This document shows positions 1 through 6,401 of a stretch of DNA of 12,154 bases, piece after piece. The stretch lies in the NCBI RefSeq assembly GCF_002093745.1, contig NZ_MTSB01000039.1, positions 1 to 12,154 on the forward strand, given 5' to 3'. Under the pieces are notes generated by a model. It did no database searches, was not told where the DNA came from, and saw only the letters and a program-made list of their open reading frames with translations. Position numbers and translations under genes: made by a program. This DNA comes from Pseudomonas graminis (GTDB lineage Bacteria > Pseudomonadota > Gammaproteobacteria > Pseudomonadales > Pseudomonadaceae). How positions within the stretch are numbered: the first letter of the stretch is position 1; every line of letters starts with the position of its first letter.

Positions 1-82
1 GTGCCGGGTTTTGCTGCCGGTTCCCGGCAGATCGCGGACAAGTCCGCTCCCACACAAGCGGAGCGTCGCCCGGCTCACTCCG
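1..82. repeat. REP-type extragenic repeat, copy 1
   Basis: This stretch recurs at 267-348 with four mismatches over 82 bases. It contains three short hairpins in a row: TGCCGG/CCGGCA around positions 15-29, the perfect GCGGAC-AA-GTCCGC stem just after it, and GCTCC/GGAGC around the CACACAAGC loop. Read on the minus strand, the middle part begins GGAGCGGACTTGTCCGCGA, which resembles the common Pseudomonas REP core. The copy may begin before the window. REP elements are non-coding and often lie downstream of convergent or terminal genes; any role in termination or mRNA stability here is inferred. Confidence 0.8.
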
Positions 83-84
83 CT

Positions 85-126
85 CGCGGAGCATGGGCAC
101 GATTATCTTCAGACAGCTCTCGTTCC
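85..126. repeat. Diverged fragment of the 9.1-9.6 kb repeat unit
   Basis: The segment reads CGCGGAGCATGGGCACGAT, then TATCTTC and CTCTCGTTCC. The same order (30-base core, then CTCTCGTTCC) marks the junction between successive units in the block at 9119-9569. It is joined directly to REP copy 1, so the left end of the window is a mosaic of two repeat families. Only the 3' tail and the first bases of the next unit are present here. Confidence 0.7.
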
Positions 127-266
127 ATTGCTATGTTTATGTCCTGAGATGCCCGTAGATCGGGCTTCTGCCCGGAGGGCGTGGGAGCTTCAGGAGGTTA
201 CGACGGCTGCGATGGGCTGCGAAGCGGCCCCAAACCTGCTGCCTCGGGTGTGTCTGATGCACCGGG
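127..266. repeat. Non-coding spacer with REP-like hairpins
   Basis: No gene is visible here. Alternating complementary blocks GCCCG-TAGAT-CGGGC-TTCT-GCCCG occur around positions 150-172, giving two mutually exclusive hairpins. A REP-like head GTGGGAGC starts at 181, matching the head of the element at 12102. A stem GGGCTGC (214-220) / GCGGCCC (224-230) closes around GAA with one G-U wobble. The reading as a further degenerate REP element is from motif similarity only. Confidence 0.5.
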
Positions 267-348
267 GTGCCGGGTTTTACTGCCGGTTCCCGGCAGATCG
301 CGGACAAGTCCGCTCCTACACAAGAGGAGCGTCGACCGGCTCACTCCG
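267..348. repeat. REP-type extragenic repeat, copy 2
   Basis: This is the second copy of the 82-base element at 1-82, in direct orientation and offset by 266 bases. The differences are G13A, C51T, C59A and C69A in copy-1 numbering. The perfect GCGGAC-AA-GTCCGC hairpin is unchanged, so the mutations fall outside that stem. It lies just beyond the 3' end of the minus-strand diguanylate cyclase gene. Confidence 0.8.
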
Positions 349-350
349 TT

Positions 351-376
351 CCCGCACAAGCGGAGCGTCGGCCGAC
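351..376. repeat. Third partial repeat copy with 10-bp palindrome
   Basis: Bases 351-370 match 49-68 of copy 1 with one mismatch in 20. They run into the perfect palindrome GTCGGCCGAC at 367-376, which ends four bases from the cyclase stop codon (381-383, minus strand). The palindrome could help end cyclase transcription, but there is no T-run, so a terminator role is weakly supported. Confidence 0.55.
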
Positions 377-380
377 GGGC

Positions 381-1379
381 TCAAACCAGCACGATTTGAT
401 TCTTGCCCTGGCGCTTGGCCTGATACATCGCCGCGTCGGCACGCCCGTAAAGGGCTTCGAGGCCTTGGTCGTCGGGGCCGAGGTTGGTTAGGCCCTGGCT
501 GGCCGTGATGCTGAACGCCTCGCCGCCTGACTGGAAGTTCTGGCGCTGGATCTCGCGTTGCAGGCGCTCAGCGATCTGCATGGCCATCTCTGGGGCGCAG
601 CCGGGAAATACCGCTGCAAACTCTTCGCCGCCAATACGCCCGAACAGATCGCCGCGCCGCAGGGCCGAGCGACCGCTTTCTGCGATGCGTTGCAGCACCG
701 TGTCGCCTTCCTGGTGGCCGTAGGTGTCGTTCACCAGCTTGAAGTCATCAATGTCCAGCAGCAGGAAAGCCAGCGGCGTTCCATTCAAACGAGCCAGTTC
801 GAACTCGCGCTGGGCACATTCGAAGAAGTGACGGCGGTTGCTGCTCTGGGTCAGCACGTCGGTGGTGGCCAGGCGTTGCAGTTCGTCTTCGAGTTGCTTC
901 TTCTCGGTGATATCTTCCGCGATGCCCACCACAATCAGGCGCTGACTGGCGTCGGCGCGGTGGCTGACAAAGCATTTGTCGCTGAGCCAGCGTACTTCGC
1001 CATCGGCACGGATGATGCGGTATTCGCGGTCTTCCACAGCCCCTTTTTCGATGACTTCGCTCAGGCTGCGCTCGGCGTAATTCAGGTCGTCGGGGTAGAT
1101 GCTGTCGCGCCATTCACTGTAGTCGGCCAGTAGCAGACCAGCCGAGCGACCGAAGATGCGTTCGTACGCCGGGCTGACGTAGATCATGCGCTGGGTTTCC
1201 CAGTCAAACGCCCACAGAACAGCGTTCACACTCACCAGCAACGAGCTGAACAATTGTTCGCGCTCGCTCAGGCGTGCGACTTCGGCCTGAGCGTGCATCA
1301 GGGCTAACAGGGTTTCTGCGGCTGCAGGCATATCGGTGATTGGTGTGCCGGATGGTGCGGTAAAGGGCTGCTTTTCCAT
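381..1379 (-). CDS. PAS-GGDEF diguanylate cyclase
   Basis: Predicted soluble enzyme of 332 residues that joins two GTP into the second messenger c-di-GMP. A short helical lead (about 20-45) precedes a PAS sensor domain (about 46-160, with YVSPAYERIFGR and the closing VGIAEDITEKK) and a GGDEF domain (about 165-332). The catalytic motif is GGEEF at 250-254. Five residues before it is RRGD (241-244), an intact RxxD inhibitory I-site, so product feedback is expected. No membrane segment or signal peptide is seen, so the signal is presumably cytosolic. The usual DxLTGLxN stretch reads DVLTQSSN. I chose the ATG at 1379; an in-frame GTG at 1418 would add 13 residues, and neither has a strong ribosome binding site. 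The gene lies 131 bases downstream of the desaturase on the same strand. I recall a comparable PAS-GGDEF cyclase (PA0290) near this locus in PAO1. Confidence 0.93.
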   Translation of the reverse strand: MEKQPFTAPSGTPITDMPAAAETLLALMHAQAEVARLSEREQLFSSLLVSVNAVLWAFDWETQRMIYVSPAYERIFGRSAGLLLADYSEWRDSIYPDDLNYAERSLSEVIEKGAVEDREYRIIRADGEVRWLSDKCFVSHRADASQRLIVVGIAEDITEKKQLEDELQRLATTDVLTQSSNRRHFFECAQREFELARLNGTPLAFLLLDIDDFKLVNDTYGHQEGDTVLQRIAESGRSALRRGDLFGRIGGEEFAAVFPGCAPEMAMQIAERLQREIQRQNFQSGGEAFSITASQGLTNLGPDDQGLEALYGRADAAMYQAKRQGKNQIVLV

Positions 1380-1479
1380 AGGAACGCATCTCGAACGTGC
1401 GCAGCCAATGCCGCCCACTCTCCCGCAGGGCGGGAAAACTGATGAGAGGGTTCAAAAGGGTATAAGTTCCGAAGCTGGC

Positions 1480-1496
1480 GCGCCTGGAACAGGCGC
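1480..1496 (-). terminator. Stem-loop just after the desaturase stop
   Basis: A perfect 7-bp stem, GCGCCTG with CAGGCGC around a 3-base loop, lies 14 bases downstream of the desaturase stop codon on the minus strand. No T-run follows, so it is a weak candidate terminator or an mRNA 3' end stabiliser. If it does not terminate, the cyclase gene downstream could be read from the same transcript. Confidence 0.35.
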
Positions 1497-1510
1497 ACCG
1501 ATCAACGGTA

Positions 1511-2695
1511 TCAAGCGTGGGCGGGGCGCAGCGAGTAGGTTTTCAACTGATCGGCGAAGTCGCGCAGGGACTGGATGCCACTGGCTTCGGCTTCGTGAAT
1601 CCACTCTTTCATGGCGGAAAGCATGTCATGACCATTGCTGCTGGTCTTGACCCAGATCTGCTGCAACGCCAGGCGCTTTTCATAGATCACTTTCAACGCG
1701 TGGCTGTGTTCCAGCATGGTCTGGATGCGCAGGTGGTGCTTGTCATCGAGCAGGCTGGTTTCACGCGACAGCAGCCGTTTGGCACGGCGGAACTGGTGAC
1801 GTACCGATTCGTCGGCCTTGCCCAGCTCCTGGGCAACCAGCGGCGCAATGACCAGCTTGCGGTACTGAGCCATGATCTGGAACCGGTTGTTGAGAATCGC
1901 CATGGCGGTGTCCATGTCCATGTGGCCCTTGCCTTCGACCCGATGGGCGATAGGCGCGACCCGCTGGACCTTGGCCAGTTTCAGGAAGCTGAACATCTTG
2001 ATCCAGGCCCAGCCCATGTCGAACTCCCACGGCTTGACGGAAAGCTTGGCCGAGTTGGGGTAGGTGTGGTGATTGTTGTGCAGCTCTTCGCCGCCAATCA
2101 CGATGCCCCACGGCACCAGATTGGTGGCCGCGTCACGGCATTCGAAGTTGCGATAGCCGACCGCATGGCCCAGCCCATTGACCACGCCAGCGGCCCAGAA
2201 GGGAATCCACATCATCTGCACGGCCCAGACCGTGATGCCGAGTGCGCCGAACAGCGCCACATCGATCACCGCCATCAGGGCAATGCCCAGCAGCTTGTAG
2301 CGCGAATACAGGTTGCGCTCGATCCAGTCTTCCGGGCAGTTCTTGCCGTAGATACGCAAGGTGTCCTGGTTCTGCGCTTCTTCGCGATACAGCTCGGCGC
2401 CTTTGCGCAGCACGGTGGACAAGCCTTTGACGACCGGGCTGTGCGGGTCATCGACGGTTTCGCATTTTGCGTGGTGTTTGCGGTGGATGGCCGTCCACTC
2501 GCGTGTGTTCTGGGCAGTGGTCAGCCACAGCCAGAAGCGGAAGAAGTGTTTGAGCCCCGCGTTGAGTTCGAGCGAGCGGTGGGCTGAATAGCGGTGCAGA
2601 TAGACCGTGACACCGATGATGGTTATATGCGTCATCACCAGCGTGACGGCTATTACCTGCCAGACGGACAGGTCGAGCAAACCGTTGTACCACAT
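1511..2695 (-). CDS. desA: DesA-type membrane fatty-acid desaturase (acyl-CoA/phospholipid delta-9 type)
   Basis: Predicted integral membrane di-iron desaturase of 394 residues that introduces a cis double bond into acyl chains using oxygen and electrons, thereby adjusting membrane fluidity. The three histidine boxes are all present: HRYSAH (34-39), HRKHH (71-75) and HNNHH (206-210), with an extra His in GLGHAVG (177). Hydrophobic stretches lie at about 8-32, 50-62 and 135-180. A soluble C-terminal region (about 240-394), rich in charged helices, follows the third box and is typical of the Pseudomonas DesA branch. The start is ATG at 2695 (MWYNGLLDLSVWQ) with GAGGG about 11 bases upstream. 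The frame stays open 54 codons further, but that part lacks family resemblance and would overlap the divergent gene. The 154-base gap to the PAS-GGDEF-EAL gene holds divergent promoters. In PAO1, DesA (PA0286, from memory) acts on phospholipid acyl chains; the exact substrate here is inferred. Confidence 0.93.
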   Translation of the reverse strand: MWYNGLLDLSVWQVIAVTLVMTHITIIGVTVYLHRYSAHRSLELNAGLKHFFRFWLWLTTAQNTREWTAIHRKHHAKCETVDDPHSPVVKGLSTVLRKGAELYREEAQNQDTLRIYGKNCPEDWIERNLYSRYKLLGIALMAVIDVALFGALGITVWAVQMMWIPFWAAGVVNGLGHAVGYRNFECRDAATNLVPWGIVIGGEELHNNHHTYPNSAKLSVKPWEFDMGWAWIKMFSFLKLAKVQRVAPIAHRVEGKGHMDMDTAMAILNNRFQIMAQYRKLVIAPLVAQELGKADESVRHQFRRAKRLLSRETSLLDDKHHLRIQTMLEHSHALKVIYEKRLALQQIWVKTSSNGHDMLSAMKEWIHEAEASGIQSLRDFADQLKTYSLRPAHA

Positions 2696-2814
2696 AGGCT
2701 GTTTGGCCCTCGTAAAAATACCGGTAAAGAAAAAAGTCGCAGGGGCATTATCACTGACATTGCACAGAAAACCAGTCACCCTTTGAGATAAGCGTCGCAG
2801 GATGTTTCTTGCTT

Positions 2815-2820
2815 TATAAT
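2815..2820 (+). promoter_or_regulatory. Candidate sigma-70 -10 box for the PAS-GGDEF-EAL gene
   Basis: A perfect TATAAT lies 29 bases before the ATG at 2850, which would put the transcript start near 2827. No good -35 hexamer sits 16-18 bases upstream; TTGAGA at 2783-2788 is too far away. An activator or an alternative element would be needed if this is the real promoter. Confidence 0.4.
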
Positions 2821-2849
2821 CCAGACCTTTCGTCAGGCTTTCAGATTTT

Positions 2850-4781
2850 ATGTCCAATTATTCCGGTGGCGCGCTGCGAACCGCCGCCCTGTATGGGCTG
2901 CTGTCGATTCTGTGGTTCGTGACAGGCGACTGTCTGCTGCCCTTTTTCATCGATGAACCGGCTCGACTGGCTACCGGCCAACAGATGATCGGTTACGGCT
3001 GGGTGTTGCTCAGCGCCGTCATGATCTTCATTGCACGTGACAGATTGATGAGCGGCATCGGCGGCAAGGCACTGTTCGAACGGCAGCAGCAGGACTACGA
3101 ACGGCTGCTGCTGGCCTCCGTGGTGTTCGACAGTACCCGTGAAGGGGTGCTGGTCAGCGACGCGCAAGGCCGGATCGTCCACGTCAACCGCGCGTTCATG
3201 GACATCACCGGCTATCAGGCCGATGAGGTGCTGGGTTTCAACCCCAGCAAGTTCAAGTCGGGCCGCCACGGGCCTGAGTTCTACCGGCAGATGTATCACT
3301 CGCTCGTCAGCACCGGGCAGTGGAGCGGCGAGATCTGGAACCGGCGCAAAAGCGGCGAGATTTACCCCCAGTGGCAAACCATCCGCAGCATCAAGGGCGA
3401 AGACGGTCAGGTCCGGCACTTCGTGGCGGTGTTTTCCGACATCACCGCCATCAAGCGCTCCGAACAGGAGCTGGCGCAACTGGCTCATTATGATGCCTTG
3501 ACCGACCTGCCCAATCGGCTGCTGCTGACCGACCGTATCAGCCAGGCGTTGACCTCCGCGCGCTCCAGCAAGCGCAGCTGTGCGCTGTTGCTGGTGGACC
3601 TCGATAACTTCAGAAACATCAACGACAGCCTCGGCCATAACGTGGGTGATGAGGTGCTCAAGGCTGCTGCCGAGCGGCTCAAGAGCGTGTCTGACAGCGA
3701 GATGACCGTGGCCCGCCTGGGCGGCGATGAGTTCGCGCTACTGGTCAAAAACTGTCCGCAGATGGTTCAGGCGGCGGCGTTGGCTCAGCAGGTGATCGAT
3801 GCATTCAAGGCGCCGTACGCCATCGCCGGTCATCAACTGTTCGTTTCTGCCAGCATCGGCATCAGCCTGTTTCCTGGCGATGCGCTGACCGCCGAGCAAC
3901 TATTGCGCAACGCCGATTCGGCGCTGTTCAAGGCTAAGGGTGATGGCCGCGAGGTGTTTGCGCTGTACACCGAAGAGCTGACCGCGCATGCCCAGCAACG
4001 CGTGCAGTTGGCGAGCGAACTGCGTCAGGCCATCGCGCAAGAGGAATTGCGGGTCTTCTATCAGCCGGTTCACGACCTCGTGACGCGGCGCATTTGCGGT
4101 GTCGAGGCGCTGGTGCGCTGGCAGCACCCTGAGCGCGGGATGGTGTCACCCGGTGAATTCATCCCCATTGCCGAGCAGAGCGGGCTGATCGTCGACATCG
4201 ATGCCTGGGTATTGAACACGGCCTGCCAGCAGATGAAGGCATGGCTGGCTGCGGATGTGCCGATCGGATTTGTGGCGGTGAACGTGTCCAGCCGTCTGTT
4301 CAGTCGTGGCGATCTTGATCGTCAGGTCGCGCAGGTGTTGCACGACACCGCGCTCGATGCTGCGTTTCTGGAGCTGGAAGTCACTGAAAGTGCCGTGATG
4401 GAGAACCCGGATCAGGCCATCGAACAGTTGCATCGGCTGCGTGAGATGGGCCTGAGCCTGGCCATCGATGACTTTGGCACGGGCTACTCGTCACTGTTGC
4501 GGCTAAAGCGCATGCCGGTTCAGAAACTCAAGATCGATCAGGGCTTTGTGGCCGGCTTGCCAGAGGACCGTGATGACATCGCCATTGTCCGGGCAATTAT
4601 CACGCTGGCCTCCAGCCTCGGCATGCGGGTATTGGCGGAAGGCATCGAACACGCCAGCCAGGCTGCATTCCTGCTGGAAAATGACTGCGAACTGGGACAA
4701 GGCTACTGGTTTGCGCGACCGATGGTGGCGCAGGCAATCGACTGGACGCATGCGCCGGCTTTCAACGCCCCCGCCCGCTAA
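2850..4781 (+). CDS. Membrane-anchored PAS-GGDEF-EAL c-di-GMP phosphodiesterase
   Basis: Predicted inner-membrane protein of 643 residues that lowers c-di-GMP. Two hydrophobic segments (about 12-33 and 45-62) are joined by a short, probably periplasmic loop. A PAS domain (about 88-202), a GGDEF domain (about 210-370) and an EAL domain (about 385-630) follow. EAL catalytic features are intact: EAL at 419-421, N478 in AVNVSS, E510 and E513 in EVTES, DDFGTG at 540-545, K561, E597 and QGYWFARP at 617-624. The GGDEF motif (291-295) is canonical, but the RxxD I-site is missing (DSEM at 282-285). Such tandem proteins often act mainly as phosphodiesterases with a GTP-sensing GGDEF domain; that balance is inferred. 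The position matches PA0285 (PipA) of PAO1 as I recall it, and I believe related Pseudomonas proteins are labelled DibA. The start lacks a strong ribosome binding site. Confidence 0.94.
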   Translation: MSNYSGGALRTAALYGLLSILWFVTGDCLLPFFIDEPARLATGQQMIGYGWVLLSAVMIFIARDRLMSGIGGKALFERQQQDYERLLLASVVFDSTREGVLVSDAQGRIVHVNRAFMDITGYQADEVLGFNPSKFKSGRHGPEFYRQMYHSLVSTGQWSGEIWNRRKSGEIYPQWQTIRSIKGEDGQVRHFVAVFSDITAIKRSEQELAQLAHYDALTDLPNRLLLTDRISQALTSARSSKRSCALLLVDLDNFRNINDSLGHNVGDEVLKAAAERLKSVSDSEMTVARLGGDEFALLVKNCPQMVQAAALAQQVIDAFKAPYAIAGHQLFVSASIGISLFPGDALTAEQLLRNADSALFKAKGDGREVFALYTEELTAHAQQRVQLASELRQAIAQEELRVFYQPVHDLVTRRICGVEALVRWQHPERGMVSPGEFIPIAEQSGLIVDIDAWVLNTACQQMKAWLAADVPIGFVAVNVSSRLFSRGDLDRQVAQVLHDTALDAAFLELEVTESAVMENPDQAIEQLHRLREMGLSLAIDDFGTGYSSLLRLKRMPVQKLKIDQGFVAGLPEDRDDIAIVRAIITLASSLGMRVLAEGIEHASQAAFLLENDCELGQGYWFARPMVAQAIDWTHAPAFNAPAR

Positions 4782-4814
4782 ACGGACAGGCTTGCCAGGG
4801 CGTGCAATGCGTCT

Positions 4815-4845
4815 TGGCGGGTCCCGACTCCGCTAAATTTCTTTT
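4815..4845 (+). terminator. Candidate rho-independent terminator after the PAS-GGDEF-EAL gene
   Basis: TGGCGG (4815-4820) pairs with CCGCTA (4830-4835), with one G-U wobble, around a 9-base loop. The T-rich run AATTTCTTTT follows. It starts 33 bases after the stop codon and lies before the palindromic region in front of oscA, which fits separating the phosphodiesterase transcript from the sulfur locus. The stem is short, so confidence is modest. Confidence 0.4.
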
Positions 4846-4849
4846 GGTT

Positions 4850-4888
4850 ATATCTGCATTCTTAAATAGTCTTTTTAAGAATATCTGC
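4850..4888 (+). promoter_or_regulatory. AT-rich palindrome with flanking direct repeats, candidate CysB-type operator
   Basis: ATTCTTAAA (4858-4866) and TTTAAGAAT (4874-4882) form a perfect 9-bp inverted repeat with a 7-base spacer. The 8-base direct repeat ATATCTGC occurs at 4850-4857 and 4881-4888, 31 bases apart, close to three helical turns. Much lower GC than the flanks marks it out. LysR-family regulators such as CysB bind T/A-rich dyads next to weak promoters. A CysB role is inferred from the sulfur genes downstream and is not proved by the motif. Confidence 0.5.
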
Positions 4889-4895
4889 GCCTCAC

Positions 4896-4901
4896 TATTA
4901 T
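4896..4901 (+). promoter_or_regulatory. Candidate -10 box for the oscA-sbp transcript
   Basis: TATTAT lies about 69 bases before the oscA start. With a 17-base spacer the -35 would be TTTTAA (4873-4878), a poor match lying inside the right arm of the palindrome. A weak -35 covered by a dyad is the layout expected of an activator-dependent promoter. Confidence 0.35.
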
Positions 4902-4969
4902 TGCCTCACCGCCATAGCCATCGTCCCCGGTCGCGATGCCATGCTTCTCGCATTTCAAGGAAAAAGATA

Positions 4970-5152
4970 ATGAGCGCATCTCTACGTAGTGTTGACGGTC
5001 AGGACGAAGCAGCCATTCTGCGTGAGATTCAGAGTGCGCTACGTGACCTGCGTTTTGGCGCCGTCGAAATCACCGTGCATAACGCGCAAGTGGTGCAGAT
5101 CGAGCGAAAGGAAAAGTTTCGGTTACAGAATTCTGCCCCCAAGCAGGGCTGA
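4970..5152 (+). CDS. oscA: OscA, small YezD/DUF2292 sulfur-starvation protein
   Basis: This 60-residue cytosolic protein matches the YezD/DUF2292 family as I recall it: an acidic N-terminal helix with AAILREIQSALRDLRFG (14-30), then the short strands VEITVHNAQVVQIERKEK (32-49) and an FRL tail. In Pseudomonas the gene just upstream of sbp is known as oscA and has been linked to growth on organosulfur compounds, sulfur starvation and chromate resistance in P. corrugata. Its biochemical activity is unknown. The ATG at 4970 is set by AAGGA at 4957-4961, eight bases upstream. An upstream in-frame extension would run through the palindromic regulatory region and is rejected. The gene lies 144 bases before sbp with no clear terminator between them, so co-transcription is likely. 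Confidence 0.88.
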   Translation: MSASLRSVDGQDEAAILREIQSALRDLRFGAVEITVHNAQVVQIERKEKFRLQNSAPKQG

Positions 5153-5296
5153 AACGGCACCCGACTGGTCTACCGGAGGGCTTCATTCGGACACCTGATA
5201 CACCCTGAAAAAAAGCAGCTCGCCAGTGCGTACGCCGTTCTGACGCGCGAAGAAGAAATCAAACAGCCGACACACAGCATTCCAGGAGCTTCATCT

Positions 5297-6307
5297 ATGT
5301 CCATACGCCGTTTTGCGCTGGCCGCTCTCGCCAGTGCTGTTTTTGCAGGTTCGGCTGTCGCCAAGGATTACGAACTGCTCAACGTGTCTTACGATCCGAC
5401 GCGCGAGCTGTATCAGGATTACAACGCGGAATTCATCAACCACTGGAAGAAAGCTCACCCGGACGACAAAGTGGAGATCAAGCAGTCCCACGGCGGTTCG
5501 GGCAAGCAGGCGCGTGGCGTGATCGACGGTCTGCGTGCTGACGTGGTGACGCTGGCGCTGGCCGGTGACATCGACGAAATCGCCAAGCTGGGCAAATCTC
5601 TGCCCGAGAACTGGCAGACCCGCCTGCCTGACGCGAGCACACCTTACACCTCGACCATCGTGTTTCTGGTGCGCAAGGGCAACCCGAAAGGCATCAAGGA
5701 CTGGGGCGATCTCACCAAGGAAGGCGTCTCGGTGATCACACCCAACCCGAAAACCTCTGGCGGCGCCCGCTGGAATTTTCTGGCCGCCTGGGCCTACGGC
5801 CTGAAAGCAGGCGGCGGTGATGAAGCCAAAGCCAAGGAATACGTGCAGACCCTGTTCAAGCACGTGCCGATTCTGGACACCGGCGCTCGTGGCTCGACCA
5901 TCACCTTCGTCAACAACGGCCAGGGCGACGTGTTGCTGGCCTGGGAAAACGAAGCGTTTCTGGCGCTGAAAGAAGACGGCGGCAAGGACAAGTTCGACAT
6001 CGTCGTGCCGTCGCTGTCGATTCTCGCCGAGCCTCCGGTGGCGGTGGTCGATAAAAATGCCGAAAAGAAAGGCAACACCGAGATCGCGACTGAGTACCTG
6101 AAGCACCTGTACAGCAAGGAAGGCCAGGAAATTGCTGCAAAAAACTTCTATCGTCCACGTGACAAGGAAGTCGCGGCCAAATACGAGAAGCAGTTCCCTA
6201 CACTGGATCTGGTGACTATCGACAAAGACTTTGGCGGCTGGAAGACTGCGCAGCCGAAGTTTTTCAATGACGGTGGTGTGTTCGACCAGATTTACCAAGC
6301 GCAATAA
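5297..6307 (+). CDS. sbp: Periplasmic sulfate-binding protein
   Basis: A 336-residue solute-binding protein that captures sulfate (and probably thiosulfate) in the periplasm and delivers it to CysT/CysW. A Sec signal peptide (1-22: basic start, hydrophobic core, cleavage after AVA) precedes the mature [16 protein letters not shown]. Family landmarks are SYDPTREL (31-38), [11 protein letters not shown] (65-75), [12 protein letters not shown] (82-93), [15 protein letters not shown] (151-165) and the buried-ligand loop [11 protein letters not shown] (195-205). Length is normal for Sbp. AGGAG at 5284-5288 sits eight bases before the ATG. It is the only sulfate receptor gene in the window (no cysP), and the 94-base gap to cysT contains a stem-loop. 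Confidence 0.97.
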   Translation: MSIRRFALAALASAVFAGSAVAKDYELLNVSYDPTRELYQDYNAEFINHWKKAHPDDKVEIKQSHGGSGKQARGVIDGLRADVVTLALAGDIDEIAKLGKSLPENWQTRLPDASTPYTSTIVFLVRKGNPKGIKDWGDLTKEGVSVITPNPKTSGGARWNFLAAWAYGLKAGGGDEAKAKEYVQTLFKHVPILDTGARGSTITFVNNGQGDVLLAWENEAFLALKEDGGKDKFDIVVPSLSILAEPPVAVVDKNAEKKGNTEIATEYLKHLYSKEGQEIAAKNFYRPRDKEVAAKYEKQFPTLDLVTIDKDFGGWKTAQPKFFNDGGVFDQIYQAQ

Positions 6308-6353
6308 ACCGAAGAACGATGCCGCACAGGCGGCGTCGCAGGTGCGGTCAAGC

Positions 6354-6375
6354 AGCCCGGATTAACCTCCGGGCT
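6354..6375 (+). other. Stem-loop between sbp and cysT
   Basis: AGCCCGGA (6354-6361) and TCCGGGCT (6368-6375) form a perfect 8-bp stem with loop TTAACC. Just upstream, CCGCAC (6322-6327) can pair with GTGCGG (6342-6347). There is no T-run, so full termination is unlikely. Structures at this place in importer operons commonly keep the binding-protein mRNA more abundant than the permease mRNA; that role is inferred. Confidence 0.6.
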
Positions 6376-6401
6376 TCGTGCAAGTGAAACCAAGGACTTT
6401 T

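Noticed and set aside
11..508. 165-codon plus-strand open frame at the left end
   Set aside because: It runs through REP repeats and into the antisense of the cyclase gene; there is no ribosome binding site or domain.
1422..1434. CCCGC-AGG-GCGGG hairpin as terminator between desA and the cyclase
   Set aside because: A 5-bp stem followed by A's on the plus strand and lacking a T-run on the minus strand does not fit a terminator for the minus-strand genes.
1517..2587. 356-codon plus-strand open frame opposite desA
   Set aside because: The minus strand carries all three histidine boxes; the plus frame is antisense shadow with no motif.
2696..2857. 54-codon N-terminal extension of the desaturase
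   Set aside because: It overlaps the divergent gene's start, covers the likely promoters and precedes a normal DesA N-terminus at MWYNGLLDL.
5291..6304. 337-codon minus-strand open frame opposite sbp
   Set aside because: It mirrors sbp almost end to end, has no recognisable domain and is the usual antisense shadow of a GC-rich gene.
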